Shown: one piece after another, positions 46,287 through 55,100 of the stretch
How positions within the stretch are numbered: position 1 is the stretch's first letter
Layout: each line of letters opens with the position of its first letter
DNA from: Gemmobacter aquatilis
Lineage (GTDB): Bacteria > Pseudomonadota > Alphaproteobacteria > Rhodobacterales > Rhodobacteraceae
DNA: 64,000 nucleotides
Assembly (NCBI RefSeq): GCF_900110025.1
Contig: NZ_FOCE01000002.1
Location: 186,001 to 250,000, forward strand
Reading direction: 5' to 3'
Notes under the pieces: model-generated
The model's input: only the letters and a program-made list of their open reading frames with translations
Databases searched by the model: none
Told to the model about the DNA's origin: nothing
Position numbers and translations under genes: made by a program

Positions 46287-47209
46287 TGGATCTGCACCGC
46301 CTCGGCCTCGTCTCCAGCCGGGTTCACAACTTTCTGCTGGTGGCCCGGCTCGGCTCGATCCGCGCCGCCGCCAAGGCGCTGAACGTCGCACCCTCGTCGA
46401 TCAGCCGCACCATCAAGCAGTTGGAGGAAGACCTGGCCGCACCGCTGTTCGAGCGCACGCAACAGCGGCTGAAGCTCACCTCGGCGGGCGAACTGCTGTA
46501 TTACCACATCCGCCAGAGCACCGGCGAACTGAACCGCGCCATCACCGAAATCACCGATCTGCAAGGGCTGCGCCGGGGCACGGTGACCATTGCCACGGTG
46601 GAAAGTGCGGCGCGCGGCTTCCTGTCCGATGTGCTGGCCGGGTTCTGGGTGCGCCACCCGGAAATCACCGTCGATGTGCATGTGGGCGGCTCGGCCGATG
46701 TGGCCGGGCTGGTGGCGCAGGGCGAGGCGGATCTGGGCGTGGTCTTCGACCTGCGCCCGCCCAAGAACACCCGCCGCATCGCCTCGGTCGCCATGCCGAT
46801 GGGGGTGATGGTCGCGCCGGGCAGCCGCCTTGCGCTGAAGGGCGACAGCCTGCGCGTCTATGATCTGGCGGGGGAGCGGGTGATCCTGTCGGACGCCAGC
46901 CTCACGCTCGGCTCCACCATCGAAGACGCGCTGTCGGGGTCGTTCGTGGAATTTTCGCGCCGGGCGCGCACCAATTCCATCGGTGTGATGATTGATCTGG
47001 CGACCAAGGGGCTGGGCACCATCCTGCAAACCCGCATCGGCGTGGAACGCGAAGTGGCGCGCGGCGATCTGGTGTTCATCCCGCTGGTGGACCCGCGCCT
47101 GCAACCGCGCCGCCTGCATCTGCTGTCCCGCCCCAAGGCCGAGATTTCCGAGGCGGCATCGGCGCTTGCCGCCATGCTGGCCACCGCGATGGAACGTCTG
47201 GCACCCTGA
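46286..47209 (+). CDS. LysR-family regulator of the split-Rieske regulon
   Basis: 307 residues. Winged HTH at about 10-65 (FLLVARLGSIRAAAKALNVAPSSISRTIKQLEEDL) and an effector domain (about 95-295). Its start overlaps the GST-like stop (TGATG), so it is part of the operon and probably autoregulated. Palindromes of the T-N11-A kind in front of the divergent operons and right after this gene are likely its binding sites. The inducer is presumably a pathway substrate or intermediate. Confidence 0.9.
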   Translation: MDLHRLGLVSSRVHNFLLVARLGSIRAAAKALNVAPSSISRTIKQLEEDLAAPLFERTQQRLKLTSAGELLYYHIRQSTGELNRAITEITDLQGLRRGTVTIATVESAARGFLSDVLAGFWVRHPEITVDVHVGGSADVAGLVAQGEADLGVVFDLRPPKNTRRIASVAMPMGVMVAPGSRLALKGDSLRVYDLAGERVILSDASLTLGSTIEDALSGSFVEFSRRARTNSIGVMIDLATKGLGTILQTRIGVEREVARGDLVFIPLVDPRLQPRRLHLLSRPKAEISEAASALAAMLATAMERLAP

Positions 47210-47214
47210 CCCGG

Positions 47215-47233
47215 TGTTGCGCAAGGCACAACA
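47215..47233. promoter_or_regulatory. LysR-type operator, second copy, before the ThDP decarboxylase genes
   Basis: TGTTGCG-N5-CACAACA: left half identical to the box at 44566, right half with one change (CACAACA for CGCAACA), same 5-base spacer. It lies in the 106-base gap between the LysR gene and the ThDP genes, the only real gap in the rightward set. Confidence 0.65.
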
Positions 47234-47315
47234 ACTGCATCGACATTCAACACCTATGCACAACATCCCCCCTTTGCCATCTTTGACCGCAACGCGACCA
47301 GACAGGGCAGGACAG

Positions 47316-47816
47316 ATGAAACAAAGCGCCGTCGATGCGGTGATCCGCGGGTTGAAGAAGGCAGGGGTCAGCATCGTCTGCTACCTGCCCGATTCGCTGT
47401 TCAAGGAACTTTATCCCGCGCTGGATGCCGATCCCGACATCCGCACCATCCGCGTGACGAACGAGGGCGAAGGGGCGGCGATCTGCGGCGGGGTGTTCCT
47501 GTCGGGCAAGCGCGCGGCGCTGGTGATGGAAAACTCCGGCCTGCGCGCCAGCGTCGAACCCTTGGCCCGCATGGGCCTTGGCGCGGGCATCCCGGTGGTG
47601 ATGCTGATGAGCTATCGCGGCGAATTGGGCGAAAACAACTGGTGGGCCATTCCCCACGGCATCACCATGGAACCCATCCTCGATGCCCTTCGCATCCCCT
47701 ACCGCGTGGTGCGCGAGGAGGACGCGATCGAGCAATCCATCATCGACGCCTATAACTGGAGCTACAACGCCTATTACCACTCGGCCATCGCCCTGGGCGG
47801 GAGTGTCGTGCGATGA
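47316..47816 (+). CDS. ThDP-dependent decarboxylase, N-terminal (PYR-domain) subunit
   Basis: 166 residues forming the pyrimidine-binding half of a split thiamine-diphosphate enzyme, like the alpha subunit of sulfopyruvate (ComD) or phosphonopyruvate decarboxylase. The catalytic Glu is seen in VTNEGEGAAICGGVFLSGK. Acts as a heteromer with the next gene's product. Substrate unknown; a 2-oxo acid from ring or side-chain breakdown is a reasonable guess. Confidence 0.85.
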   Translation: MKQSAVDAVIRGLKKAGVSIVCYLPDSLFKELYPALDADPDIRTIRVTNEGEGAAICGGVFLSGKRAALVMENSGLRASVEPLARMGLGAGIPVVMLMSYRGELGENNWWAIPHGITMEPILDALRIPYRVVREEDAIEQSIIDAYNWSYNAYYHSAIALGGSVVR

Positions 47817-48421
47817 AACGCTATGATTGCATGACCCGCCTCGCCGCCCGGCTGCGCGATGAACTGGTGATCCTGTCGCTGGGGGCCTCGGTCGATGAAT
47901 GGTATAATGCCGCGCCGCATATGCGGGCGGCCAGCCTGTTCCAGCAGCAACTGGGTTGCGTGACGCCGCAGGCCTTCGGGCTGGCCGCAGGCTTGCCGCA
48001 CCGGCGGATCATCTCGTTGGATACCGACGGGGGGATGATGTTCAACCTCGGGATTCTGGCCACCTTAGGCAATGAACAGCCCAAGAACCTGTTCACCGTG
48101 GTCTGGGATAACGAATGTTATCAATCCATCGGCGGCCCGCCCACCCATACCGCCTTTGGCCGGGTGGATATTGCCGCCATCGCGCGCGGTGCCGGGATAG
48201 ACCACGCCTATACCGCCCGCACGCTGGAGGAGTTTGACGCGCATTGCGCCGCCGGGCTGGCGGCCGAGGTGCCCTATCTCGTTGTGGCCAAGGTGGCCGG
48301 CACCGTGCAGCCCGACATCCGCCGCAAACATTCCGACGGGCGTGAGGACAAATACATCTTCGTCCGCCATGTCGAGGCGACGGAGGGTATCGTGATCATG
48401 GGCCCATCGGAACATAACTGA
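47813..48421 (+). CDS. ThDP-dependent decarboxylase, C-terminal (PP-domain) subunit
   Basis: 202 residues with the ThDP/Mg2+ motif: SLDTDGGMMFNLGILATL followed by VVWDNECYQS, i.e. the GDG-type Asp and the later Asn-Glu pair. Like the ComE subunit of sulfopyruvate decarboxylase. Overlaps the partner gene by 4 bases (ATGA). Residues 148-190 include PYLVVAKVAGT, the usual C-terminal strand. Confidence 0.86.
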   Translation: MKRYDCMTRLAARLRDELVILSLGASVDEWYNAAPHMRAASLFQQQLGCVTPQAFGLAAGLPHRRIISLDTDGGMMFNLGILATLGNEQPKNLFTVVWDNECYQSIGGPPTHTAFGRVDIAAIARGAGIDHAYTARTLEEFDAHCAAGLAAEVPYLVVAKVAGTVQPDIRRKHSDGREDKYIFVRHVEATEGIVIMGPSEHN

Positions 48422-48434
48422 GGCGGGGCCGGGC

Positions 48435-49946
48435 ATGGACAGCTTCGATTTCATCGTGATCGGGTCCGGCTCGGGGGGCGCTGCCGTCGCGCGGCGCCTG
48501 TCCGACGCCGGGGCCGAGGTCGCGGTGGTCGAAGCCGGGGCCGACCCGGCGGGCGATCCGCGCATCGCCGATCCGGCGCAATGGTTCGGGCTGCAACAGG
48601 GGGACTGGGATTGGGGCCACAGCTACCGCCCGTCCGACCGGCTGCTGGGCCGCGCCGTGCCGATCCCGCGCGGGCGGGCGCTGGGGGGATCTTCGGCCAC
48701 CAATGCGATGATGTGGTATCGCGGCACCCCCGCCGATTATGCCCGCTGGGACGCCGTGGCGCCCGGCTGGGGCTGGGAGGATTGCCTGCCCGCCTTCCGC
48801 GCCTGCGAGGATTGGGCGGGCGGCGCCACCCCGCTGCGCGGTGCAGGCGGGCCGCTGAAGATCAGCCGCGCCGCATGGGGCCATCCGCTGACCCGCGCGA
48901 TGATCCAGGGCGGCATTTCCATGGGCCTGCCGCTGGTGTCAGACCCCAACGGGCCCGCGCCGGAATGTGTCGGTCTGGCCAATTTCAACATCGCAGACGG
49001 GCGGCGCTGGACCTCGGCCGACGGCTATCTGCGGGGCGCGGCGCTGACGCTGCTGACCGAAACCCGCGCGCTGGAGCTGCTGTTCACCGGCGACCGCGCA
49101 ACCGGGCTGCGCGTGGCCCATGCCGGGGCCGAACGCGGCCTCACCGCCCGCAAGGGCCTGATCCTGGCCGCCGGTGCGCTGGAAACCCCACGCCTGTTGA
49201 TGCTGTCGGGCATCGGGCCCGAAGCGGAGCTGGCCCGCCTTGGCCTGTCCTGCCGCCTGCGCGCCGAAGGCGTGGGCCAGAACCTGCAAGACCACCCTTT
49301 GCTGCGCGCGCTGAACTTCCGCGCCCGCCACCCGCTTGGCCCGGTGGTGGGCAATGGCGGCGGCACGCTGACCATCTGGAAATCCGACCCCGCGCTGCCT
49401 CAGGCCGATCTGCTGGCCTTCCCGATTCAGGGCCGATCCGCCGTGCCAACGCTGGCCGATCACTATGACCTGAGCGGCGATCTGTTTGCCATCGGTCTGG
49501 GGGTGATGCGGTCCCATTCCCGCGGCTGGCTGCGGCTGACCGGCCCCGGCCCCGATGCCCCGCTGGAGATCGAGCCGAACCTGCTGGCCGATCCGCGCGA
49601 TCTGGCGGCGCTGCTGCGCGGGGTCGAATTCCTGCAAGCCATGGCGCTGACCCCCGCCTTCGCCGATCTGTTCGCCGGTTTTGCCGCCCCCGACGCGCGA
49701 CTGGACCGCGCGGGCCTTGAGACCTTCGTGCGCCGCGCCTGCTCCACCTTCTTTCACTGCTGCGGCACGGCGCGGATGGGCGCCGATGCCGATGCGGTCT
49801 GCTCGCCCCGGCTGGCGGTGAACGGGGCACACGGGCTCTGGATCGCCGACGCCTCGGTCATCCCCGAAATCCCGGCCTGTCACACCCACGCCCCCGTCAC
49901 CATGATCGGCGAACGCGCCGCGACGTTCATTCTGGAGGACGCATGA
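48435..49946 (+). CDS. GMC-family FAD-dependent alcohol/choline oxidoreductase
   Basis: 503 residues. FAD motif FIVIGSGSGGAAVARRL; GMC signature 1 GRALGGSSATNAMMWYRG; signature 2 GALETPRLLMLSGIG; active-site region FFHCCGTARMG (His as base) and the C-terminal HAPVTMIGERAA with FAD contacts. Oxidises an alcohol to aldehyde, which could feed the aldehyde dehydrogenase at 55780. Start behind GAGGCGGGG. Overlaps the next amidohydrolase gene (ATGA). Confidence 0.9.
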   Translation: MDSFDFIVIGSGSGGAAVARRLSDAGAEVAVVEAGADPAGDPRIADPAQWFGLQQGDWDWGHSYRPSDRLLGRAVPIPRGRALGGSSATNAMMWYRGTPADYARWDAVAPGWGWEDCLPAFRACEDWAGGATPLRGAGGPLKISRAAWGHPLTRAMIQGGISMGLPLVSDPNGPAPECVGLANFNIADGRRWTSADGYLRGAALTLLTETRALELLFTGDRATGLRVAHAGAERGLTARKGLILAAGALETPRLLMLSGIGPEAELARLGLSCRLRAEGVGQNLQDHPLLRALNFRARHPLGPVVGNGGGTLTIWKSDPALPQADLLAFPIQGRSAVPTLADHYDLSGDLFAIGLGVMRSHSRGWLRLTGPGPDAPLEIEPNLLADPRDLAALLRGVEFLQAMALTPAFADLFAGFAAPDARLDRAGLETFVRRACSTFFHCCGTARMGADADAVCSPRLAVNGAHGLWIADASVIPEIPACHTHAPVTMIGERAATFILEDA

Positions 49947-51319
49947 CACCTGATCTGATCCTGACCGCCGATGCCGTGGTGACCATGGATGCCACGCTGA
50001 CAGTGATCCCGCAGGGCGCCGTGGCGCTCACCGGCGGCACCATCGCCGCCGTCGGCCCCGCCGCCGATCTGCTGGCCGCCCATCCCGGCGTGAAGGTCAA
50101 GGCGATGGGCCGCGCCGTGCTGATGCCCGGCCTGATCAATGCGCACGCCCATTCCGGTTTCCTGCGCGGCACCGCCGAACATCTGCCGGTCTGGGATTGG
50201 CTGACGCAGCACATCAACCCCATGCACCGGATGCTGCGCGCCGAAGAGGCCGAGGCAGCCAGTTACCTCTGCTATGCCGAAAGCCTGCTGTCGGGCACCA
50301 CCACCGTGGTGGACATGTGGCGCTTCATGGAAGGCTCTGCCCGCGCGGCCGAGGTGCTGGGCAACCGGCTGGTCGCCGTGCCCTATGTCGGCGAACATCC
50401 GGATTACGATTATTTCGACCGGCTCGACATGAACGAGGCGCTGATTGACGCGTGGAACGGCGGCGCATGCGGGCGCGTCTCGGTCTGGGTCGGGCTGGAA
50501 CACCTGTTCTACGCCGACGAGGCCGGGCAGGCCCGTGCCATCGACATGGCCAAGAAATACAATGTGCCCTTCCACACCCATTGCTCCGAAGCCGAGATCG
50601 AGGTGGCGGAATTCCTCACCCGCTATGGCAAGAAACCCATGCAGGTCTTTGCCGATATTGGGTTTTTCGAAACGCCGCTGACCATGTTCGCCCATGCCGT
50701 CTGGCTGGATCCCGAAGAGGTGGCGCTGATCGCCCGCCACCGCGTCTCGGTCGCGCATAACCCGGTGTCGAACATGAAACTCGCCTCAGGCATCGCCCCG
50801 GTGGCCGAGATGCTGGCGCTGGGCGTGCCTGTCGGCCTTGGCACCGATGGCGAGAAGGAAAACAACAATTTCGACATGTTCGAGGAAATGAAGGCCGCCA
50901 GCCTGCTGGGCAAGCTGCGCCACCGCGACGCCGCGGCGATGGACAGTTGGACCTGCCTGCGCATGGCCACCAGCCTTGGGGCTGCGGCCATCGGGCAGGC
51001 CGACCGCATTGGCAGCCTGGAGCCCGGCAAGCGCGCCGACATCATCGCCGTCCGGGCAGACACGCCACGCCTCACGCCGTTCTTTGCCGAAGGGCCGTGG
51101 TTCAACCTGCAACACAACCTTGTTCACGCCGTGCGCGGGTCCGACGTGGCGATGACCATGGTCGATGGGCAGATCGTGGTCGAGGACGGCAAGCTGAAAA
51201 CCGGCGACATGGCCGAAATCATCGACCGCATCCACCGGCTGGCACCGGGCCATTTCACCCGCCGCGCCGACTGGCTAGCGGCCAATGGCGGCGGCACCAA
51301 GCAATGGACGGACCAATGA
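49943..51319 (+). CDS. Amidohydrolase-family deaminase (AtzA/TrzN/8-oxoguanine deaminase-like)
   Basis: 458 residues of the metal-dependent aminohydrolase fold: LINAHAHSGFLRG (H-x-H), HTHCSEAEIEVAEF, FAHAVWLD, and LGTDGEKENN (metal Asp). The group includes deaminases and dechlorinases of purine- and triazine-like rings. It differs from the deaminase at 38317, so the locus has three amidohydrolases. Its neighbour on the right is Rieske-less subunit B, just as the other 8-oxoguanine-deaminase-like gene adjoins subunit A. Confidence 0.83.
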   Translation: MTPDLILTADAVVTMDATLTVIPQGAVALTGGTIAAVGPAADLLAAHPGVKVKAMGRAVLMPGLINAHAHSGFLRGTAEHLPVWDWLTQHINPMHRMLRAEEAEAASYLCYAESLLSGTTTVVDMWRFMEGSARAAEVLGNRLVAVPYVGEHPDYDYFDRLDMNEALIDAWNGGACGRVSVWVGLEHLFYADEAGQARAIDMAKKYNVPFHTHCSEAEIEVAEFLTRYGKKPMQVFADIGFFETPLTMFAHAVWLDPEEVALIARHRVSVAHNPVSNMKLASGIAPVAEMLALGVPVGLGTDGEKENNNFDMFEEMKAASLLGKLRHRDAAAMDSWTCLRMATSLGAAAIGQADRIGSLEPGKRADIIAVRADTPRLTPFFAEGPWFNLQHNLVHAVRGSDVAMTMVDGQIVVEDGKLKTGDMAEIIDRIHRLAPGHFTRRADWLAANGGGTKQWTDQ

Positions 51320-52167
51320 AGACCACCGATCCCGTCGCGCTGAACCAGTGGTATGCCGTGGCCACGCTGGCCGATCTGGGCGCCACGCCGATCCGCACCC
51401 GGCTGCTGGGACAAGAGATCGAGATCACGCGTGGGCCACATGGCCCCGAGGTGCGCGAGGCGGGCAACCCCGCCCCCCTGCCGGTGCGCGAGAAATTCCT
51501 CTGCCTGTGGACAAGCCTCGGCACGCCCGAGGCCGAGATCTTCGACATCGCCGAAAGCCATGACCCCACCCGCCGCGTGGTGCCCTGTGGCTGGGTGACG
51601 ATGCGCGCCAGCGGGCTGCGCGTGGTGGAAAACTTTCTCGACATGGCGCATTTCCCCTTTGTCCATACCGACATCCTCGGCTCCGAACCCCATACCGAGG
51701 TGCCGCAGTATACCTCGGAAATCCGCCGCGACGTGGATGAGGTCTGGGCGACCAACTGCCGCTTCTTTCAGCCGCAAATGACCGCCAGCCGCCCGGAAGG
51801 CGAGTTTGCGCAACTGATCTACCGCGTGCCACAACCCTTCGTTGTGATGCTGTATCGTCAGGTGCCCGACACGCTCGGGCTGCAGGATGCCATCGCCCTG
51901 TTCATCCACCCGCTGGAGCAAGACCTCTGCCGCGCGCAGCCGGTGATGTGGCTGACCGACCAGACCGCCAGCCACACCGCGCTGCTGCGCTTTGAACAGG
52001 TGATCTTCCTGCAGGATCGCATCATCGTGGAAAACCAGCGCCCGCTGCTGTTGCCGCTGGAGCCGCGGTCGGAAATCCCGACGCGGGCCGACAGTTCCTC
52101 GGTCGCCTATCGGCGCTGGCTGAAGGAAAAGGGCCTGCGCTTTGGCACCACGGCGGGGGCGGCGTGA
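51316..52167 (+). CDS. Rieske-oxygenase catalytic subunit lacking the [2Fe-2S] domain, paralogue B
   Basis: 283 residues. Catalytic domain with VVENFLDMAHFPFVHTD: bridging Asp109 and iron ligands His112 and His117. The stretch through ILGSEPHTEV and IRRDVDEVWATNC is nearly the same as in paralogue A, as is the C-terminal EIPTRADSSSVAYRRWLKEKGL-type tail. The N-terminus again keeps WYAVATLADLG ... FLCLWTSLGTPE but has no cluster cysteines or histidines. It overlaps both neighbours (ATGA with the deaminase, TGATG with the molybdenum hydroxylase). Probably partners with the Rieske protein at 45010. Confidence 0.85.
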   Translation: MKTTDPVALNQWYAVATLADLGATPIRTRLLGQEIEITRGPHGPEVREAGNPAPLPVREKFLCLWTSLGTPEAEIFDIAESHDPTRRVVPCGWVTMRASGLRVVENFLDMAHFPFVHTDILGSEPHTEVPQYTSEIRRDVDEVWATNCRFFQPQMTASRPEGEFAQLIYRVPQPFVVMLYRQVPDTLGLQDAIALFIHPLEQDLCRAQPVMWLTDQTASHTALLRFEQVIFLQDRIIVENQRPLLLPLEPRSEIPTRADSSSVAYRRWLKEKGLRFGTTAGAA

Positions 52168-55100
52168 TGCGGATCCTGCGCCCCGCGACCCTGACCGAGG
52201 CACTGGCCGCGCTGCGCGATCCGGCGGCGGCGGCGGCGGCGGTGGCCGGGGGCACGGCGCATCAGTTGCAATGGTCGCAGGGCAAGCCCCGGCCCGAGCT
52301 TCTGGTGGAGATCGGCCCCTTGCTGCCTGCCGGGATCCTCCCCGATTATTCTGCGAATAATCGCCTGCCGCCACCGGGCGCGACCCCTTCCGATTTTTCG
52401 CAGAAAAATCGCGCGGGCAGCCTGATCCGCATCGGCGCGGCCACCACTTTGGACGCGCTGCACCACGCCAATCTGCCCTTGCTGTCGCAGGCCGCCGCCG
52501 ATGTGGCCGCCCCCGGCATCCGGCGGCTGGCCACGCTGGGCGGCAGCATCGGCTGGGGCGCGGGCTGCCTGCTGCCCGCGCTGCTGGCGCTTGACGCCCA
52601 GCTGGACACGACCGGCGGCCCTGTCGCACTGGCAGACTGGCTAACCGCCCCCTCCGGCCTGATCCTTGCTATCGAACTTGCCGCGCCGCCGCCCACGGCC
52701 CACCTCGTCTGGCGCAAGATCGGGCTGCGCGCCGGGTTCAGCCCGGCAATCCTGACGCTGGCCGCCGTGATGACACGGACCGAGGGGCGCATCGCCACGC
52801 TGTCGCTCGCCGTCGGCGGGGGCATCGTGCCGCCGCAGCGCCTGACCACCGCCGAGGCGCAACTGATCGGCACCCCGCCCAACGCCGCCGCCATCGAAGC
52901 CGCCGTGGCCGCCGCCTTCAGCCCGCCCGCCTGCCCCCTGCGCAGCGCGTCTTTCCGCCGCCGTGTTGCCGCGCGGGCACTGGCGCAGGGCCTTGCCCCC
53001 CGGGCCGCAGCACCGCCGCAGCCGCGCCTGCACCTCGCCAGCACCACCCCGCCGCTGCCCCCGCTGACCCGCCACAGCCCGCGCTGGCACAACCGCCCCG
53101 ACATGGAAACGAAAGTGGCAGGCACCCTGCCCTACCTGACCGACACCCGCCGCCCCGACATGCTGGTGGGCCGCATCCTGCGCGCCGCCCATCCCCATGC
53201 CCGCATCCTTGCCATCGACACCGCGGCCGCCGAGGCGCTGCCCGGCGTCGCCGCCGTGGTGACGCATCGCGATGTGCCCGGCCTCAACGCCTTTGGCATC
53301 CTGTTCCCCGATCAGCCCGCCCTCTGCCACGACAAGGTGCGCCACCTTGGCGATCCCGTCGCCGCCGTCGCCGCGTGCGATGACGCCACCGCCGAGGCCG
53401 CGCTTGCCCTGATCCGTGTCACCTATGCCCCACTGCCCGTCGTGACCGACGCCGAGGCCGCCCTCGCCCCCGAAGCCCCGCCGATCCATGACAACTGCAA
53501 CCTGATCACCGATCTGGGCCTGACGCGCGGCGATCCCGACGCCGCCTTTGCCACCGCCGCCCATGTGGTGGAAGACATTTATGTCACCCCCCGCCAGATG
53601 CACGGCTTCCTGGAAACCGAAGGCGGCCATGCCGAACTGCTGCCCGATGGCACGTTGCTGGTGGCCGTCGGCGGCCAGCATGGCGCGCGTGATCGCAGCC
53701 AGTTGGCCCGCATCCTGAACCGCCCCGAACGCAGCATCCGCGTCATCACCAGCCCCACCGGCGGCGCCTTCGGCGGCAAGGACGAGCTGACCGTGCAACC
53801 CGCCCTTGCCCTGCTGGCGCTGAAGGCGGGCGCGCCTGTGCGGTTGCAGTTGTCGCGCGCCGAATCCGTGCGGGCCGGGATCAAGCGCAACCCGATGCGC
53901 CTGCATCTTCGCAGCGCCTGCGATGCCGAAGGCCGCCTTCTGGCGCAGGAGGTGACGGTGATCGCCGATGCCGGCGCCTATGCCTCGCTGTCGCCCGGCG
54001 TGCTGGAAACCGCGATGGAACATGCGGCGGGGCCCTATGTCATCCCGAACATCCGCACGCGCGGGCGGCTGGCCTATACCAACAACGGCATCTGTGGCGC
54101 CTTCCGGGGCTTTGGTGCCAATCAGATGGCCTATGCGGTGGAATGTCAGATCGACCGGCTGGCCGCCGCCTGCGGGCTGGATCCGGCAGAAATGCGGCGG
54201 CGCAACCTGCGCATCCCCGGCAGCCCCGGCTTTCTGGGCCAGCGCGTGGCGCCCTCGGAACGGCTGGCCGAGATGCTTACGGCGGCGGCGGGCAGCCCCC
54301 TCTGGCAGCCCGTCACCGATGATGGCGAATGGATCACCGGCACCGGCATGGCGCTGATGTGGCAGGGCAACGGGCTGGGCACCCTGCCGACGGACGAGGC
54401 CGAAGGCACGCTGCGCCTTACCCCCGATGGCGCGGTGGAGGTGCTGTGCGGGCTGGACGAGATGGGGCAAGGCCTGCTGGCCGCGTTGCAGGCCAGCGTG
54501 GCCGACCGGCTGGGCATCGCCCGCGCCGATGTGCGCCCGGTCACCGGCGATACCGGCTGCACGCCCGACAGCGGGTCCACCACCGCATCGCGCGGCGGCT
54601 ATGTCGTCTGGACCATCGCGCAGAACACCGCGCCGGGGTTCACCGCGCAACTGCTGGCCGGGGCCGCCCGGCTGACCGGCCTGCCGCCCGAGGCGTTGCG
54701 CCTTGTGCCCGGCGGCGTGGCCGAGATCGCGCGCAACCTGCCCGACCCCTTGGTCCGCTTCGCCGATCTGGCCCATGCCCTGCACCCGCAGGGCCTGCCC
54801 GTCGAGACCACCGCCTTCGCCTTCCCGAAAACCGAATACACCAAGGGCAATGCCCGCTTCATCTTTTGCGCCGGGGCCACCGTTGCCCGCGTGGCCGCCA
54901 GCCGCGTGACCGGCGCGCTGCGTGTCACCGATCTGCATCTGCACACCGCCGCAGGCCCGGTGATCGACCTTGCCGCCTATCTGGGCCAGATGGAGGGTGG
55001 CGCGGTGCAGGGTCTTGGCTTCACGCTCAGCGAAGACATCCTGATGCAGGGCGGGCGGATGCTGACCGCGAACCTCGACACCTACGCCATGCCCACCATC

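Noticed and set aside
53080-53115. A possible second start (ATG at 53103) splitting the molybdenum hydroxylase into two genes
   Set aside because: No stop codon lies before it, so as given the two domains are one reading frame; flagged instead as a point to verify.
52641-54944. A 767-codon minus-strand frame opposite the molybdenum hydroxylase
   Set aside because: Low-complexity Gly/Ala/His-rich translation; the plus strand encodes the conserved enzyme.
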